A stretch of 57,515 bases of DNA from Betaproteobacteria bacterium (GTDB lineage: Bacteria > Pseudomonadota > Gammaproteobacteria > Burkholderiales > Burkholderiaceae_C). Made by a program: the position numbers and the translations under genes. The notes beneath the pieces are model-generated. The model did not search any database. It was not told the DNA's origin and worked only from the letters and a program-made list of their open reading frames with translations. Shown piece by piece: positions 11,357-22,154 of this stretch (position 1 is its first letter; every line of letters starts with the position of its first letter). The stretch lies in NCBI GenBank assembly GCA_013289985.1, contig JABCYW010000024.1, forward strand, positions 1 to 57,515. The letters run 5' to 3'.

Positions 11357-11668
11357 TCAGCCGGGTTGCGCCGGCGTGTCGAACAGCGCCGGATCGGCCA
11401 GCAGGTCGTGCGTCTCGGGGTGCTTGCGCATGTACGCGTTGAACACCTCGCACTGCGGGATCACCTTGAGCCCGCGCTCGCGCACCGAGGCCAGCGCGAA
11501 CTCCACCAGCTCGCGCGCGATGCCTTGCCCGCGCAGGGCCTCGGGCACCACGGTGTGGATGAACGTGATCGTGTCGCCGTCGATGGCGTAGGTGGCGACG
11601 GCGGCGTGGCGGTCGACGATCTTCTCGAAGCGGTGGGCCGCGACGTTGTCGTGGATCTCGGTGGTCAT
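11357..11668 (-). CDS. Small GNAT-family N-acetyltransferase (YjdJ-like)
   Basis: A 103-residue single-domain protein of the short GNAT class. The acetyl-CoA motif RGQGIARELVEFAL follows a beta strand with HTVVPEAL, and the C-terminal CEVFNAYMRKHPE is the typical ending of YjdJ/YidJ-type acetyltransferases. The substrate is not known for most members. The second ATG was taken as start because AGGA lies ten bases before it, whereas the first ATG, nine bases upstream, overlaps that ribosome site. The gene is convergent with the exporter permease (37 bases apart) and divergent from the first retropepsin gene. Confidence 0.8.
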   Translation of the reverse strand: MTTEIHDNVAAHRFEKIVDRHAAVATYAIDGDTITFIHTVVPEALRGQGIARELVEFALASVRERGLKVIPQCEVFNAYMRKHPETHDLLADPALFDTPAQPG

Positions 11669-11787
11669 GGACGGCATTTCCTTTGCGGGCTGGAGCCTCG
11701 ATTCTGCCGCCGCTCGCGCCGAAGTGACTTACAGTCCCGGAAAACTGGACGGCCCGGCGAGGCCTGGCAGCGACAGGGGGAGGATCC

Positions 11788-13575
11788 ATGCAAGCACACG
11801 ACGGCCGGCAGCGACCGGTCGGTTTCGTCTCGAGCGCCCTGCTCGCGCTGGCGCTGCTGGCGCCGGCCGCCGGCCACGCCGACTGCCATGTCAAGGTGGC
11901 CGAGCTGCCCGTGCACATGGTGGGCATGCGCGCGATGGCCACGGTCGGCATCAACGGCCAGGACGTGCCGCTGATGGTGGACACCGGCGCGTTCTTCAGC
12001 TTCCTCAACGAAGCCGCGGCGGCGCAGCTCGGGCTGGCCACGCACCGCGAGCCGGGCCTCGCGGTGCACGGCCTCACCGGCCGCGTCGTCGCGCGCCTGA
12101 CCACGGTGGAACGCGTGAATCTGTCCAAGGGCACGATCCCCGACGTCGACTTCATCGTGGGCGGCAACGAGATGGGCAGCGGCTCCATGGGTGTCATCGG
12201 CCGCAACCTGCTCAATTTCGCCGACACCGAGTACGACCTCGCGCACGGCATGATCCGCTTCGTGTTCCCCAACGACGAATGCACGAAGACCAACATGGCG
12301 TACTGGGCCGACGACACGGCCGCCGTGGCCAGCGTCGACCTGCTGCACGACTTCGACCACCCGTTCGGCCGCCAGGCGCTGCGCGCGACGGCGAAGTTGA
12401 ACGGCAAGGAGATCGAGGTCGTGTTCGACAGCGGCGCCACCACCACCGTCACGCTGGACGCCGCGGAGCGCGCGGGCGTGAAGGAGGCCGCCATGACGCC
12501 CGACGGGCTGATGTACGGCGCAGGCAGGGGCTCGGCGCGCCAGTGGACGGCCCTGTTCGACCGCTTCGAGTTGGGCGGCGAGCAGATCAACCACAACCGG
12601 CTGGAGGTGGGCGATTTCGAGATGGACGATGGCGAGATGCTGCTGGGCATCGACTTCTTCCTGTCGCACCACATCTACGTGTCGGCGCAGCAGGAGAAGA
12701 TGTACTTCACCTACAACGGCGGCCCGGTCTTCGCGCTGAACAAGGCCGTCAGCGCTCCCTCGGCGGCGTCGGGCGCCGCGGACACGCTCGACGCCGACGG
12801 CCTCCTGCGGCGCGGCGCGGCGTCGCGCGCCCGCGGCGACTTCGCGGGCGCCCTCGCCGACCTCGACCGCGCCTGCGCGCTGGCGCCGGACAACGCGGCC
12901 TGCTTCGCGGCGCGCGCCAGCGTGCGCGCCGACCTGAAGCAGGCGGACGCGGCGCTGGCTGACCTCGACACCGCCCTGCGGCTCGACCCGGCGCTGGCCA
13001 GTGCCCGCATCCGGCGCGCATGGATGCATCACGAGGGCGACGAGGACGACGCGACGCTCGCCGACCTGGCCGAGCTGGACCGCACGCTGCCGCCGCAATC
13101 GCAGATCCGTTCGTCCATGGCCGACCTGTACGCCGAGTTGCACATGGCGGCGCAGGTGCTCGCGCAGCTCGATGCCTGGATCCAGTTCCATCCGCACGAC
13201 ATCGGCCTGGCCGACGCCTACGGCGAGCGCTGCTGGTCGCGCGTGCGCCTGGACGCCGCGCTGGACAAGGCGCTCGACGACTGCGAGAAGGCCATCGACC
13301 TCGACGGGAAGTCGGCCTCCTTCGTGGACAGCCGCGGCTGGGTGCGGCTGCGCATGGGCCAGTGGGCACTGGCGAAGTCCGACTTCGACAAGGCGCTGGC
13401 GAAAGACCCCGGGACCACGACCTCGCTGTACGGCCGCAGCATCGCGCAGGCCCGCCTGGGCAATGCCGCCGCGGGCGAGGCGGACCTCGCGGCGGCCCGC
13501 AAGCTGCGCCCGGCGATCGACGAGCACATGCGGGAGCTGGGACTCTCCGCCAATCAACTGGGAGCGACTCCATGA
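11788..13575 (+). CDS. Secreted protein with two retropepsin-like aspartic protease domains and TPR repeats (copy 1)
   Basis: A 595-residue exported protein. A Sec signal peptide ends at about residue 31 (APAAGHA-DC). Two aspartyl-protease domains of the single-domain retropepsin type follow. The first has VDTGA (Asp65) and its later hydrophobic-Gly element GVIGRNLL; the second has FDSGA (Asp214) and LLGIDFFL. After a linker near 325-335, TPR-like repeats run to the end (GALADLDRACALAPDN, AALADLDTALRLDPAL and KSDFDKALAKDPG). Carrying both halves in one chain could give an intramolecular pepsin-like dimer. A GGGGGAGG ribosome site precedes the ATG. It is coupled by ATGA to a diverged second copy. 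Peptidase activity is inferred, not shown. Confidence 0.8.
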   Translation: MQAHDGRQRPVGFVSSALLALALLAPAAGHADCHVKVAELPVHMVGMRAMATVGINGQDVPLMVDTGAFFSFLNEAAAAQLGLATHREPGLAVHGLTGRVVARLTTVERVNLSKGTIPDVDFIVGGNEMGSGSMGVIGRNLLNFADTEYDLAHGMIRFVFPNDECTKTNMAYWADDTAAVASVDLLHDFDHPFGRQALRATAKLNGKEIEVVFDSGATTTVTLDAAERAGVKEAAMTPDGLMYGAGRGSARQWTALFDRFELGGEQINHNRLEVGDFEMDDGEMLLGIDFFLSHHIYVSAQQEKMYFTYNGGPVFALNKAVSAPSAASGAADTLDADGLLRRGAASRARGDFAGALADLDRACALAPDNAACFAARASVRADLKQADAALADLDTALRLDPALASARIRRAWMHHEGDEDDATLADLAELDRTLPPQSQIRSSMADLYAELHMAAQVLAQLDAWIQFHPHDIGLADAYGERCWSRVRLDAALDKALDDCEKAIDLDGKSASFVDSRGWVRLRMGQWALAKSDFDKALAKDPGTTTSLYGRSIAQARLGNAAAGEADLAAARKLRPAIDEHMRELGLSANQLGATP

Positions 13576-15320
13576 ACGTCATCCGGACCGCCGTCGGCAC
13601 GCTTCTGCTCGCGTGGGCCGCATCGGCGCAGGCCGAGTGCAAGATCCGCGCCATCGAACTGCCCGTGCGGATGGACGGCCCGCGCGCCATCGCCATGCTG
13701 GGCATCAACGGCACGCAGATCCCGCTGATCGTCGACAGCGGCGCGTTCTTCAGCACGCTCACCCGGGCCTCGGCCGAGGAGCTGGGATTGACGCTGCAAC
13801 GCCTGCCCGAAGGCGCCACCGTGGGCGGTCTCGCGGGCAACATGGTCCATCCGCGCAAGACCACGGTCAAGACGGTGCAGCTGTTGAACAGCCAGATCCC
13901 GGACATCGACTTCCTGGTGGGCGGCAACGACTCGGGCCTCGGCGGCATGGGCGTGCTGGGCCGCAACATCCTGTCGATGCTCGACACCGAGTACGACCTC
14001 GCCCACGGCATGATCCGCTTCGTCAAGCTAACCGGCGATTGCGACAACACCAACATGGCGTACTGGGCCGGCGACACGCCCGTCTCCGAGGTCAAGCTGC
14101 TGTCCAGCCCCACGCCGGGCCGGCCGCCCATCCGGGCCAGGCTCCAGCTGAACGGCCACGAGGTGACCGCCCTGTTCGACACCGGCGCATCCACCATCGT
14201 GTCGCTGGACGCCGCGCACAAGGCCGGCCTCAAGGACGCCGACCTGCGCGACAACTCGACGACCTACGGCGTCGGCCGGGGACAGGTCAAGTTCTGGACC
14301 GCCAGCTTCGACACCGTCTCCCTCGGCGGCGAGACCGTGCGCCACAACCGCCTCGGCGTGAGCGACTTCGAGGGCCGCGACTTCGACATGCTGGTGGGCA
14401 TCGACTTCTTCCTGTCGCACCGCGTCTACGTCTCCAGCGAGAACCAGCGCATGTTCTTCACCTACAACGGCGGCCCCGTGTTCGCGCGCAACGTGGAGCT
14501 CAAGGCGGAAGGTGCCGCCCCGGCGGCTTCGGCGGCGGCCGACACGCTGTCCGCCGACGAGCTGTTCCGGCGCGGCACCGCCTCGCTGTCCCGCAAGGAT
14601 TTCGCGGCGGCGCTGGCCGACCTCGACCGCGCCTGCGCGCTGGAGCCGGGCAACGCCCGCTTCCACCTGGCGCGCGCCGAGGTGTTTCGCAACCTCAAGA
14701 ACGGCCCGAAGGCGCAGGCCGAGCTCGACGCCGCGCTCGCGCTCGACCCGAAGCTCGACGAGGCCCGCCTGCTGCGCGCCACGTCGACGCCGCGGGAGGC
14801 CGACCACGCCAGGGCGCTGCAGGACCTGGGCATCCTGGACGACACGCTGACGCCGCAATCGAACATGCGCAGGTCGCTCGCTCAGGCCTACGACCAACTC
14901 GGCGCGCCGGCCATGGCCATCAAGCAATGGACGCTGTGGATCGAGAACCATCGCGACGACATCCGGCTGCCCGCCGCGCGCAACGGGCGTTGCTGGACCC
15001 GGACCGAGGCGAACATCGAGTTGAAGGAGGCGATGGCCGACTGCGACGATGCCATCGACGACGAGTCCGACAACGCGAGCTTCCACGGCAGCCGCGGCTG
15101 GCTCCAGCTGCGCCTGGACCAGCCCGCCAAGGCCAGGGTCGACTTCGACCGCGCGCTCAAGATCAAGCCCGACGCCGCGTGGTCGCTCTACGGCCGCGGC
15201 GTGGCGCGCCTGCGCCTGGGCGAGACCGCCGCGGCGCAGGCCGATCTGGCCGCGGCGCGCAAGGCCGAGCCGAAGATCGATGCGCAGGTGAAGGACGCCG
15301 GCTTCGAGCCCGCGTCCTGA
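13572..15320 (+). CDS. Secreted protein with two retropepsin-like aspartic protease domains and TPR repeats (copy 2)
   Basis: Tandem paralogue of the preceding gene, 582 residues with the same plan: signal peptide ending ASAQA-E at about residue 21, first protease domain with VDSGA (Asp55) and GVLGRNIL, second with FDTGA (Asp203) and LVGIDFFL, then TPR repeats from about 320. Shared strings include DTEYDLAHGMIRFV, NTNMAYWA (TNMAYWAD in copy 1), FTYNGGPVFA and DLDRACAL. The DT/DS choice is swapped between domains relative to copy 1. Its ATG overlaps the upstream stop, so both are made together and could form a heteromer. Its stop (TGA) directly abuts the DUF2894 stop on the other strand (TGATCA). 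Confidence 0.8.
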   Translation: MNVIRTAVGTLLLAWAASAQAECKIRAIELPVRMDGPRAIAMLGINGTQIPLIVDSGAFFSTLTRASAEELGLTLQRLPEGATVGGLAGNMVHPRKTTVKTVQLLNSQIPDIDFLVGGNDSGLGGMGVLGRNILSMLDTEYDLAHGMIRFVKLTGDCDNTNMAYWAGDTPVSEVKLLSSPTPGRPPIRARLQLNGHEVTALFDTGASTIVSLDAAHKAGLKDADLRDNSTTYGVGRGQVKFWTASFDTVSLGGETVRHNRLGVSDFEGRDFDMLVGIDFFLSHRVYVSSENQRMFFTYNGGPVFARNVELKAEGAAPAASAAADTLSADELFRRGTASLSRKDFAAALADLDRACALEPGNARFHLARAEVFRNLKNGPKAQAELDAALALDPKLDEARLLRATSTPREADHARALQDLGILDDTLTPQSNMRRSLAQAYDQLGAPAMAIKQWTLWIENHRDDIRLPAARNGRCWTRTEANIELKEAMADCDDAIDDESDNASFHGSRGWLQLRLDQPAKARVDFDRALKIKPDAAWSLYGRGVARLRLGETAAAQADLAAARKAEPKIDAQVKDAGFEPAS

Positions 15321-15734
15321 TCAACCGCGCCGCAATGCCGCGCTGCGGCGCGGCGTGCCGGCCGACTGCTCGGCGGCCTCGTTGGATTGCTCCAGCCACT
15401 GCAGCGCGTCGATGTAGCCCACGAAGTGCTCCAGGTACTCGGGCGACAGCTCGCGCATCAGCACCAGCAAGCGATGCACCAGATGCTGCGAGTTCAGCGG
15501 GCCGGCGTTCTCGGGCAGGCACGCGCGCGACTGCGCCAGGCGCTGGTCGGCGCTCAGGCGCGACCACGTGCGCTTGAAGAACTGCAGCGTGCGGGCCTCG
15601 GGCGCGGGCCTGTCGGTTGCCGCATCCGGGCGTGCCGGCACCCGCGTGCCCAGCACGGGATGCGGCTTCTGGCGCGCCACGTAGGCCACGAGCTCGGCCA
15701 GCGGGCCCGGCTTGCGGATCGGCATGTCAGGCAT
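15321..15734 (-). CDS. DUF2894 domain protein, last gene of the DUF3348-DUF802-OmpA cluster
   Basis: A 137-residue soluble protein without signal or membrane segment. It has a proline-rich start (PGPLAELVAYVARQKPHPVL) and a helical core, TLQFFKRTWSRLSADQRLAQS, followed by LVHRLLVLMRELSPEYLEHFVGYIDALQWLEQ. I recognise this as the DUF2894 type mainly from the core and from its place behind an OmpA gene in a DUF3348/DUF802 cluster. No function is known. The core resembles small helical adaptor proteins, so a cytoplasmic role at the base of the complex is possible but inferred. The start overlaps the OmpA stop by eight bases. Confidence 0.75.
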   Translation of the reverse strand: MPDMPIRKPGPLAELVAYVARQKPHPVLGTRVPARPDAATDRPAPEARTLQFFKRTWSRLSADQRLAQSRACLPENAGPLNSQHLVHRLLVLMRELSPEYLEHFVGYIDALQWLEQSNEAAEQSAGTPRRSAALRRG

Positions 15735-16395
15735 GGGGCGCGCTGGCCGGCGCGGCCACGTTCGCGCGGCTGGGGCGCGGCGTGGGGGCCATCTCCACGC
15801 GGCGGTTCCTGGATCGGCCGTCCGCGTCGGCGTTGTCGGCCACCGGCTGCTGCGACCCGAACGCGGCGGCGAAGATGTCGGCGGACGGCACGCCCTCCTC
15901 GACCAGCGCCCGCGTGACGGTCAGCGAGCGCTGCGCGGACAGCTCCCAGTTGTCGGCGAACTGGTGGTTGCCGCCGCGTACCTGGCGGTCGTCGGTGAAG
16001 CCGCTCACCATCAGGATCTCGTCGCGCGACTTCAGGTAGGTGGCGATGGGCCCGGCCAGCGTCTTCAGCAGCGCGCGGCCGTCGGGCTGCAGCTCGGCGG
16101 AGTTGAACGCGAACAGCACGGCGCCGTTGATGGCTATGCGGCCGTGATCGATGGTGACGCGGCCCGCGGCCAGCGGCACGGCCAGCGCGCGCTCCAGCTC
16201 GGCGCGGCGCTGGTTCTCCAGCTGGTGCTGCCGGATCTCGTCCTGCAGTCGCGTCACGAGTTCCAGCTGCGACGCCAGCGCGAACAGCAGGATCAGCACG
16301 AACGCGCCGAGCAGGCCGGCCATCAGGTCGCCGAAGACCGCCCACACGGGGGTGGACGCATCCATCCCGCCGTCGTCGACCTCGTCCGCGATCAC
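15727..16395 (-). CDS. OmpA/MotB-like peptidoglycan-binding membrane protein
   Basis: A 222-residue inner-membrane protein with the MotB layout: a short cytoplasmic N-terminus, one membrane helix (about 18-43) carrying an acidic residue, Asp23, in FGDLMAGLLGAFVLIL, a short helical linker, then an OmpA-type peptidoglycan-binding domain from about 92 to 205 with FAFNSAEL, VSGFTDDR, NWELSAQRSLTVTRAL and SRNRRVEM. An Asp near the start of the helix is where MotB/ExbD/TolR/ZorB proteins bind the translocated ion. The start is GTG and overlaps the DUF802 stop (GTGA). With the DUF802 protein it would form a stator-like unit anchored to the cell wall. Confidence 0.85.
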   Translation of the reverse strand: MIADEVDDGGMDASTPVWAVFGDLMAGLLGAFVLILLFALASQLELVTRLQDEIRQHQLENQRRAELERALAVPLAAGRVTIDHGRIAINGAVLFAFNSAELQPDGRALLKTLAGPIATYLKSRDEILMVSGFTDDRQVRGGNHQFADNWELSAQRSLTVTRALVEEGVPSADIFAAAFGSQQPVADNADADGRSRNRRVEMAPTPRPSRANVAAPASAPHA

Positions 16396-18413
16396 GCCAG
16401 CGCCTCCGCGGCGTGGCGGCCGGCCAGGCGCTGCAGGTCCTCGATGATCTGCTTCTGCGACAGGATGCTGAGGTCGATCACCTCGCGCGCCTGGGCCACG
16501 TAGTACGCGAGCTGCTCGTCGCTGCGCGCCATCTGCGCGCCGAGCGCGCCGTCGAGGCGTTCCAGGTGCGCGCCCATCCGGTCGTTGGACTCGGTGAACA
16601 GCGCCACGGCCGCGCCGAACGTTTCGCCCAGGCTGGCCACCTGGGCCGCGCCGCCGGTGACCTGCGCGGCCACGCCGGCCAGCTTGCCGGACTCGGCCTG
16701 CACCTGGTCGTTGAAGCGCGCGCCCACGCGTTCAAGCACCTCGGCCGACGATGTGACGAGCGCGTCGATCGCGCCGCGCTGCTCGCTTGCGGCCTGGTTG
16801 ACGCCGTCCAGCAGCGTGCCCAGCGTCTCGAGGATGCGGGCGCGTTCGTCGAGCATCGTGTTGTCGCGCGCCATGCTGTCGGACAGCTTCTGGCGCAGCT
16901 CCGAGATGACCTCGGCCGCGGCGCGCGGCGCCTCGGACGCGGCCTGCACCAGGCGGCCGATCTCGGCGATGGTGGCGCGCGCCTGGGTCTCGGCCTGCAG
17001 GGTGATGTCGCGCGCGGTGCGCTCCATGGTCTCCACGACGCGCTGCTGCTGTTCCAGCGACTGCGCGCCGGCCTGCTGCCATCGCTGTTGCAGCGATTCG
17101 GCCATGGCCTCCAGCGACTGCGCCATCGCGTCGACGCGCTGCTGGTCGCGCGCGGCCGAGGATGTTTGCAATTCGACGTGGGCCTGCTGCGCCGTGTCCA
17201 GCAGCGAGGCGGAGCGGCGCTCGAAGGTGGTGGCCGCGGCCGCCAGCGTGTCGGCCATCTCGCCCTGCCAGCCGGCATGGCGGCGCGCGACGTCGTCCAG
17301 CAAGGTCGCGGAGCGGGTCTCGAAGGTCTGCGCGAAACGCTCGTGGGAGGCGGCCAGCGTGGCCGCGAGCTCGTCGCCCGCCCGCGCGTGACGCGCGAGC
17401 AGGGCCTGCCACGACGCGGCGACGCCGGCAGTGCTGGCCTCGAAGCGCGTGGAGAGCTGGTCGAGCTGGCCCTGCATCGTGCCGGCCAGCGCGGCGTGCA
17501 ACGCCGAGGTCTCGCGCGCGATGCCGGCCAGCGTGGCCTCGGCCACGGGGCGGATGGTGTCGCCGGCGATGCGCGCGCCTTCGGTGAGGCTCGCCTGCAG
17601 CGTGCGGTCGACCGAGGCCGCGAGCCCCGCGTAGGCGGCCTCGGCCTGGCCCTGGAAGCGTTCCTGGCTGGCCAGCAGGCGGGCGCTGGACGCGCCGGCC
17701 TGCGTGGCGAGCGTGTCCATCAGCGACTTCAGGCCGTCCACCAGGGACGGCATCAGGTCGGCCTGGCGTTGCAGCAGCGCCAGCGATTGCTCGCGCTGGT
17801 AGGCCACCGAGAACGGGCGCAGCGACGTGGCGATGCGCGCGTCGAGTTGCTGCGCCACGGCAACGCGTTCGCGCCGGGCCAGCGCGGCCAGCAGCCCCAG
17901 CGCCGCCGACGCGGCCACGCCGGCCACCGAGGTGCCGAAGGCCAGGCCCAGGCCCTTGACCGGGGCGATCAGCGAGTTGCGCACGGCCACGAGGTCGGTG
18001 GCCGTCTCCAGCGCCGCGCCGGTGCCGCGCAGCGTGAGGATCATGCCCAGGAAGGTGCCCAGCATGCCCAGCAGCACCAGCAGGCCGGCCAGCGTCGGCG
18101 CGAGCGCGGGGCCGGGCAGCGCCACGGGCTCGCCCTCGACGCGGCGGCGCACGCTGTTGCGCAGCGCGGCGGGCACGCGCTCCAGGAACGGACGCAGGCT
18201 CGCCGGCGCCTCGGGGAGTTCGGCGACGGCCTGCGCGAGCGCGTCGGTGGCGCGGCGGAAGCGCCGAAGCTCCAGCACGCCCGCCAGGTACAGCGAGCCG
18301 ATGAGGACGGTGATGGCGAGCGCCAGCGGGTTGGTGAGCAGGTAGCCCGCGCCGACCCAGGCGACGACGGCCAGGCCCGCGAGGAAGGCGGCGTGGCGGG
18401 AAATGTGGTTCAT
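16392..18413 (-). CDS. DUF802 membrane protein: MotA/TolQ/ExbB-like channel with a very long coiled-coil tail
   Basis: A 673-residue protein. Four membrane helices are visible at about 8-26, 29-48, 105-127 and 155-178. The last pair (LLVLLGMLGTFLGMILTL and GLGLAFGTSVAGVAASAALG) has the small-residue, Gly/Thr-lined character of MotA/TolQ/ExbB channel helices. From about 190 to 665 the chain is one long Ala/Gln/Glu-rich coiled coil with repeated patterns such as ASxERFxxxFExR and AxSLEAMAESLQ. This matches the DUF802 family and recalls ZorA of Zorya, whose tail projects into the cytoplasm. It overlaps the genes on both sides (ATGA with DUF3348, GTGA with OmpA). Ion-driven function is inferred. 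Confidence 0.82.
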   Translation of the reverse strand: MNHISRHAAFLAGLAVVAWVGAGYLLTNPLALAITVLIGSLYLAGVLELRRFRRATDALAQAVAELPEAPASLRPFLERVPAALRNSVRRRVEGEPVALPGPALAPTLAGLLVLLGMLGTFLGMILTLRGTGAALETATDLVAVRNSLIAPVKGLGLAFGTSVAGVAASAALGLLAALARRERVAVAQQLDARIATSLRPFSVAYQREQSLALLQRQADLMPSLVDGLKSLMDTLATQAGASSARLLASQERFQGQAEAAYAGLAASVDRTLQASLTEGARIAGDTIRPVAEATLAGIARETSALHAALAGTMQGQLDQLSTRFEASTAGVAASWQALLARHARAGDELAATLAASHERFAQTFETRSATLLDDVARRHAGWQGEMADTLAAAATTFERRSASLLDTAQQAHVELQTSSAARDQQRVDAMAQSLEAMAESLQQRWQQAGAQSLEQQQRVVETMERTARDITLQAETQARATIAEIGRLVQAASEAPRAAAEVISELRQKLSDSMARDNTMLDERARILETLGTLLDGVNQAASEQRGAIDALVTSSAEVLERVGARFNDQVQAESGKLAGVAAQVTGGAAQVASLGETFGAAVALFTESNDRMGAHLERLDGALGAQMARSDEQLAYYVAQAREVIDLSILSQKQIIEDLQRLAGRHAAEALA

Positions 18414-19156
18414 GGGCGATCGGATGACGACTTGCGGCAGGCCTCGAGCAGGCCTTCGACGGGTTGCAGGCGGAGATCGAGTTCGGCGAGCAGCAGCTTG
18501 CGCATCTCCCCCCGAAACTCTTCCAGCCACGGCCCGGGCTGGGAAGGCGCGTCCGGCGACGCGGCACGGAGGCGATCGAACAGCGGCTCCAGCCGCGCGC
18601 CGGCGGTGGCCAGCAGCGCGCGCTCCTGCGCGCCCACCACCTGCTCCATCACGATGTCGAGCTCGGCCAGCTTGGCCAGGGACGACGAGCGGTCGGCCAG
18701 CGACGAACGCAGGCGCCGGCGCAGCGGCACGACCTGCGTCTCCATCGCCAGCTGGCACTGCGTGTAGCGCTGCCGATAGGTGGCGAAGGCTACCGGCGTC
18801 TCGGCGGGCGCGGCGGCGCCGGCCAGCGGGCGGCCGAGACGGCGCGGCGGCGGGCCGCCATCGGGCGCCTCGGCGATGGTGCGGGCGAGCGCGGTCCGCA
18901 CGCGCGCGAGCTCGCGCTCGTCCGCGGCGAGGGCGCCGCGTCCGGCCAGGCCGGGCACGTCCGGACGAGACGACGCATCGCTCAACGCCGCCGACAGCGA
19001 GAACGCATGGGTCCAGTCGAACCATCGTGCGAGGCGCTGCGCGAAATCATCGGGCGCCGCCGGGGCCGGGAGGTCGTCCAGCGCCGCGAGCGCGCGGATG
19101 AACGCCGAGCCGGTGAGAGGGGTGCGGCGCGACTCGCGCGCCAAGCTGCCAGACAC
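18410..19156 (-). CDS. DUF3348 protein, first gene of the DUF802/OmpA cluster
   Basis: A 248-residue soluble protein from the chosen GTG start. The N-terminal TPLTGSAFIRALAAL and the later YRQRYTQCQLAMETQVVPLR and LRSSLADRSSSLAKLAELDIVMEQ segments are those of the DUF3348 family, known as a companion of DUF802. The rest is Ala/Arg-rich and mostly helical. GTG was preferred to an ATG 135 bases further up because the extra residues are unlike the family; no ribosome site is clear. The GTG lies inside a small hairpin (CACTG-TCG-CAGTG on the plus strand), which might affect initiation. Its stop overlaps the DUF802 start. Function unknown. Confidence 0.75.
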   Translation of the reverse strand: MSGSLARESRRTPLTGSAFIRALAALDDLPAPAAPDDFAQRLARWFDWTHAFSLSAALSDASSRPDVPGLAGRGALAADERELARVRTALARTIAEAPDGGPPPRRLGRPLAGAAAPAETPVAFATYRQRYTQCQLAMETQVVPLRRRLRSSLADRSSSLAKLAELDIVMEQVVGAQERALLATAGARLEPLFDRLRAASPDAPSQPGPWLEEFRGEMRKLLLAELDLRLQPVEGLLEACRKSSSDRP

Positions 19157-19362
19157 TGTCGCAGTGGAAAAAAGGGCGGAGTCTACTCTCGTTCGCGGCC
19201 CGGTCCGGGCAGGCGATTTGTGGTACGCGGCGAGGCGGTGGCGCCGGCCGGCGGCGTGCCACCCGCCAGGTGAATACGGTAGGGGGTTCACGAGAGAGTC
19301 ACGACATCGTCATCCGCGGCCCCTAACGTCCGCGCTTTCGTCGATTCCCACGAGACTCCCTG

Positions 19363-21410
<2,048 letters not shown>

Positions 21411-21411
<1 letters not shown>

Positions 21412-22127
21412 TGCGCCTTCTCGCCGGCGTGGCGATGGCGGCCACGCTGGCGGTGGCGGCCGCCACGACGCGGCCCTTCTGGCAGGCGCCCGACGCGGCG
21501 CAGGCGCAGGCCTGGCTGCACGACGCGGCCGATCGCCGCGACGCGGGCGCGGAGGCCGCGCTCGCGCGCTGGTCGACGCGCGGCAACGCGCCCGCGCGCC
21601 GAGCGTATGCGGCGCTGCTGGCGCATCGCGCCGATGCCACGTCGCGGCAAGCATTGCAGCAGGTGCTGGCCGACGGCGCCGCGGCGGGCGATGCCGAGGC
21701 TGCGACGCAATTGGCCGAGCTGCTCTCGGGCGCGGGCGCCACGCACGACGACGCACGCATCGTCCGCCTGCTCGCGCAAGGCAGCGCGGGCCACGTGCCG
21801 GCGGCGTCGCGCCTGCTGGGCCTGCGGGCGCTCGATGCGCACGACCTGCCGCGTGCCGCGACCCTGCTCGCCCAGGCCGCCGACGGTGGCGACGCACCGG
21901 CGATGTTCCTCTACGCCAACCTGTTGCGCGCCGGCCAGGGCGTGCCGCGCGACGAGGCGCGCGCGCTGGCGCTGTACGAGCGCGCGGGCGACGCCGACTA
22001 CGCACCGGCCATCCAGGCGCTCGCGATCGCGTGGCGCTACGGCGAGCTGGGCCTGCAGGCCGACGCGTCGCAGTCGCGGCTGATGGATCACGAGGCCGCG
22101 GAGGCGCTGGCGCACGCCGCGCACTGA
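21411..22127 (+). CDS. Small exported Sel1/TPR-like repeat protein
   Basis: A 238-residue protein with an N-terminal signal or anchor (MRLLAGVAMAATLAVAAATT), followed by alanine-rich helical repeats. The clearest is Sel1-like: APAMFLYANLLRAGQGVPRDEARALALYERAGD, followed by a degenerate APAIQALAIAWRYGELG unit. Sel1 repeats mediate protein-protein contacts and often occur in envelope proteins. The ATG overlaps the nucleotidase stop (TGATG), so the two are translated from one message. No function can be assigned beyond a likely periplasmic scaffold role. Confidence 0.7.
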
Positions 22128-22154
22128 CGAGCCGCCTGCGAGAATCGGGCCCTG

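Noticed and set aside
15321-19156. Calling the DUF3348-DUF802-OmpA-DUF2894 cluster a Zorya defence system.
   Set aside because: The channel and anchor parts are similar in plan, but no ZorC/ZorD helicase or ZorE nuclease is encoded and no other defence gene is adjacent.
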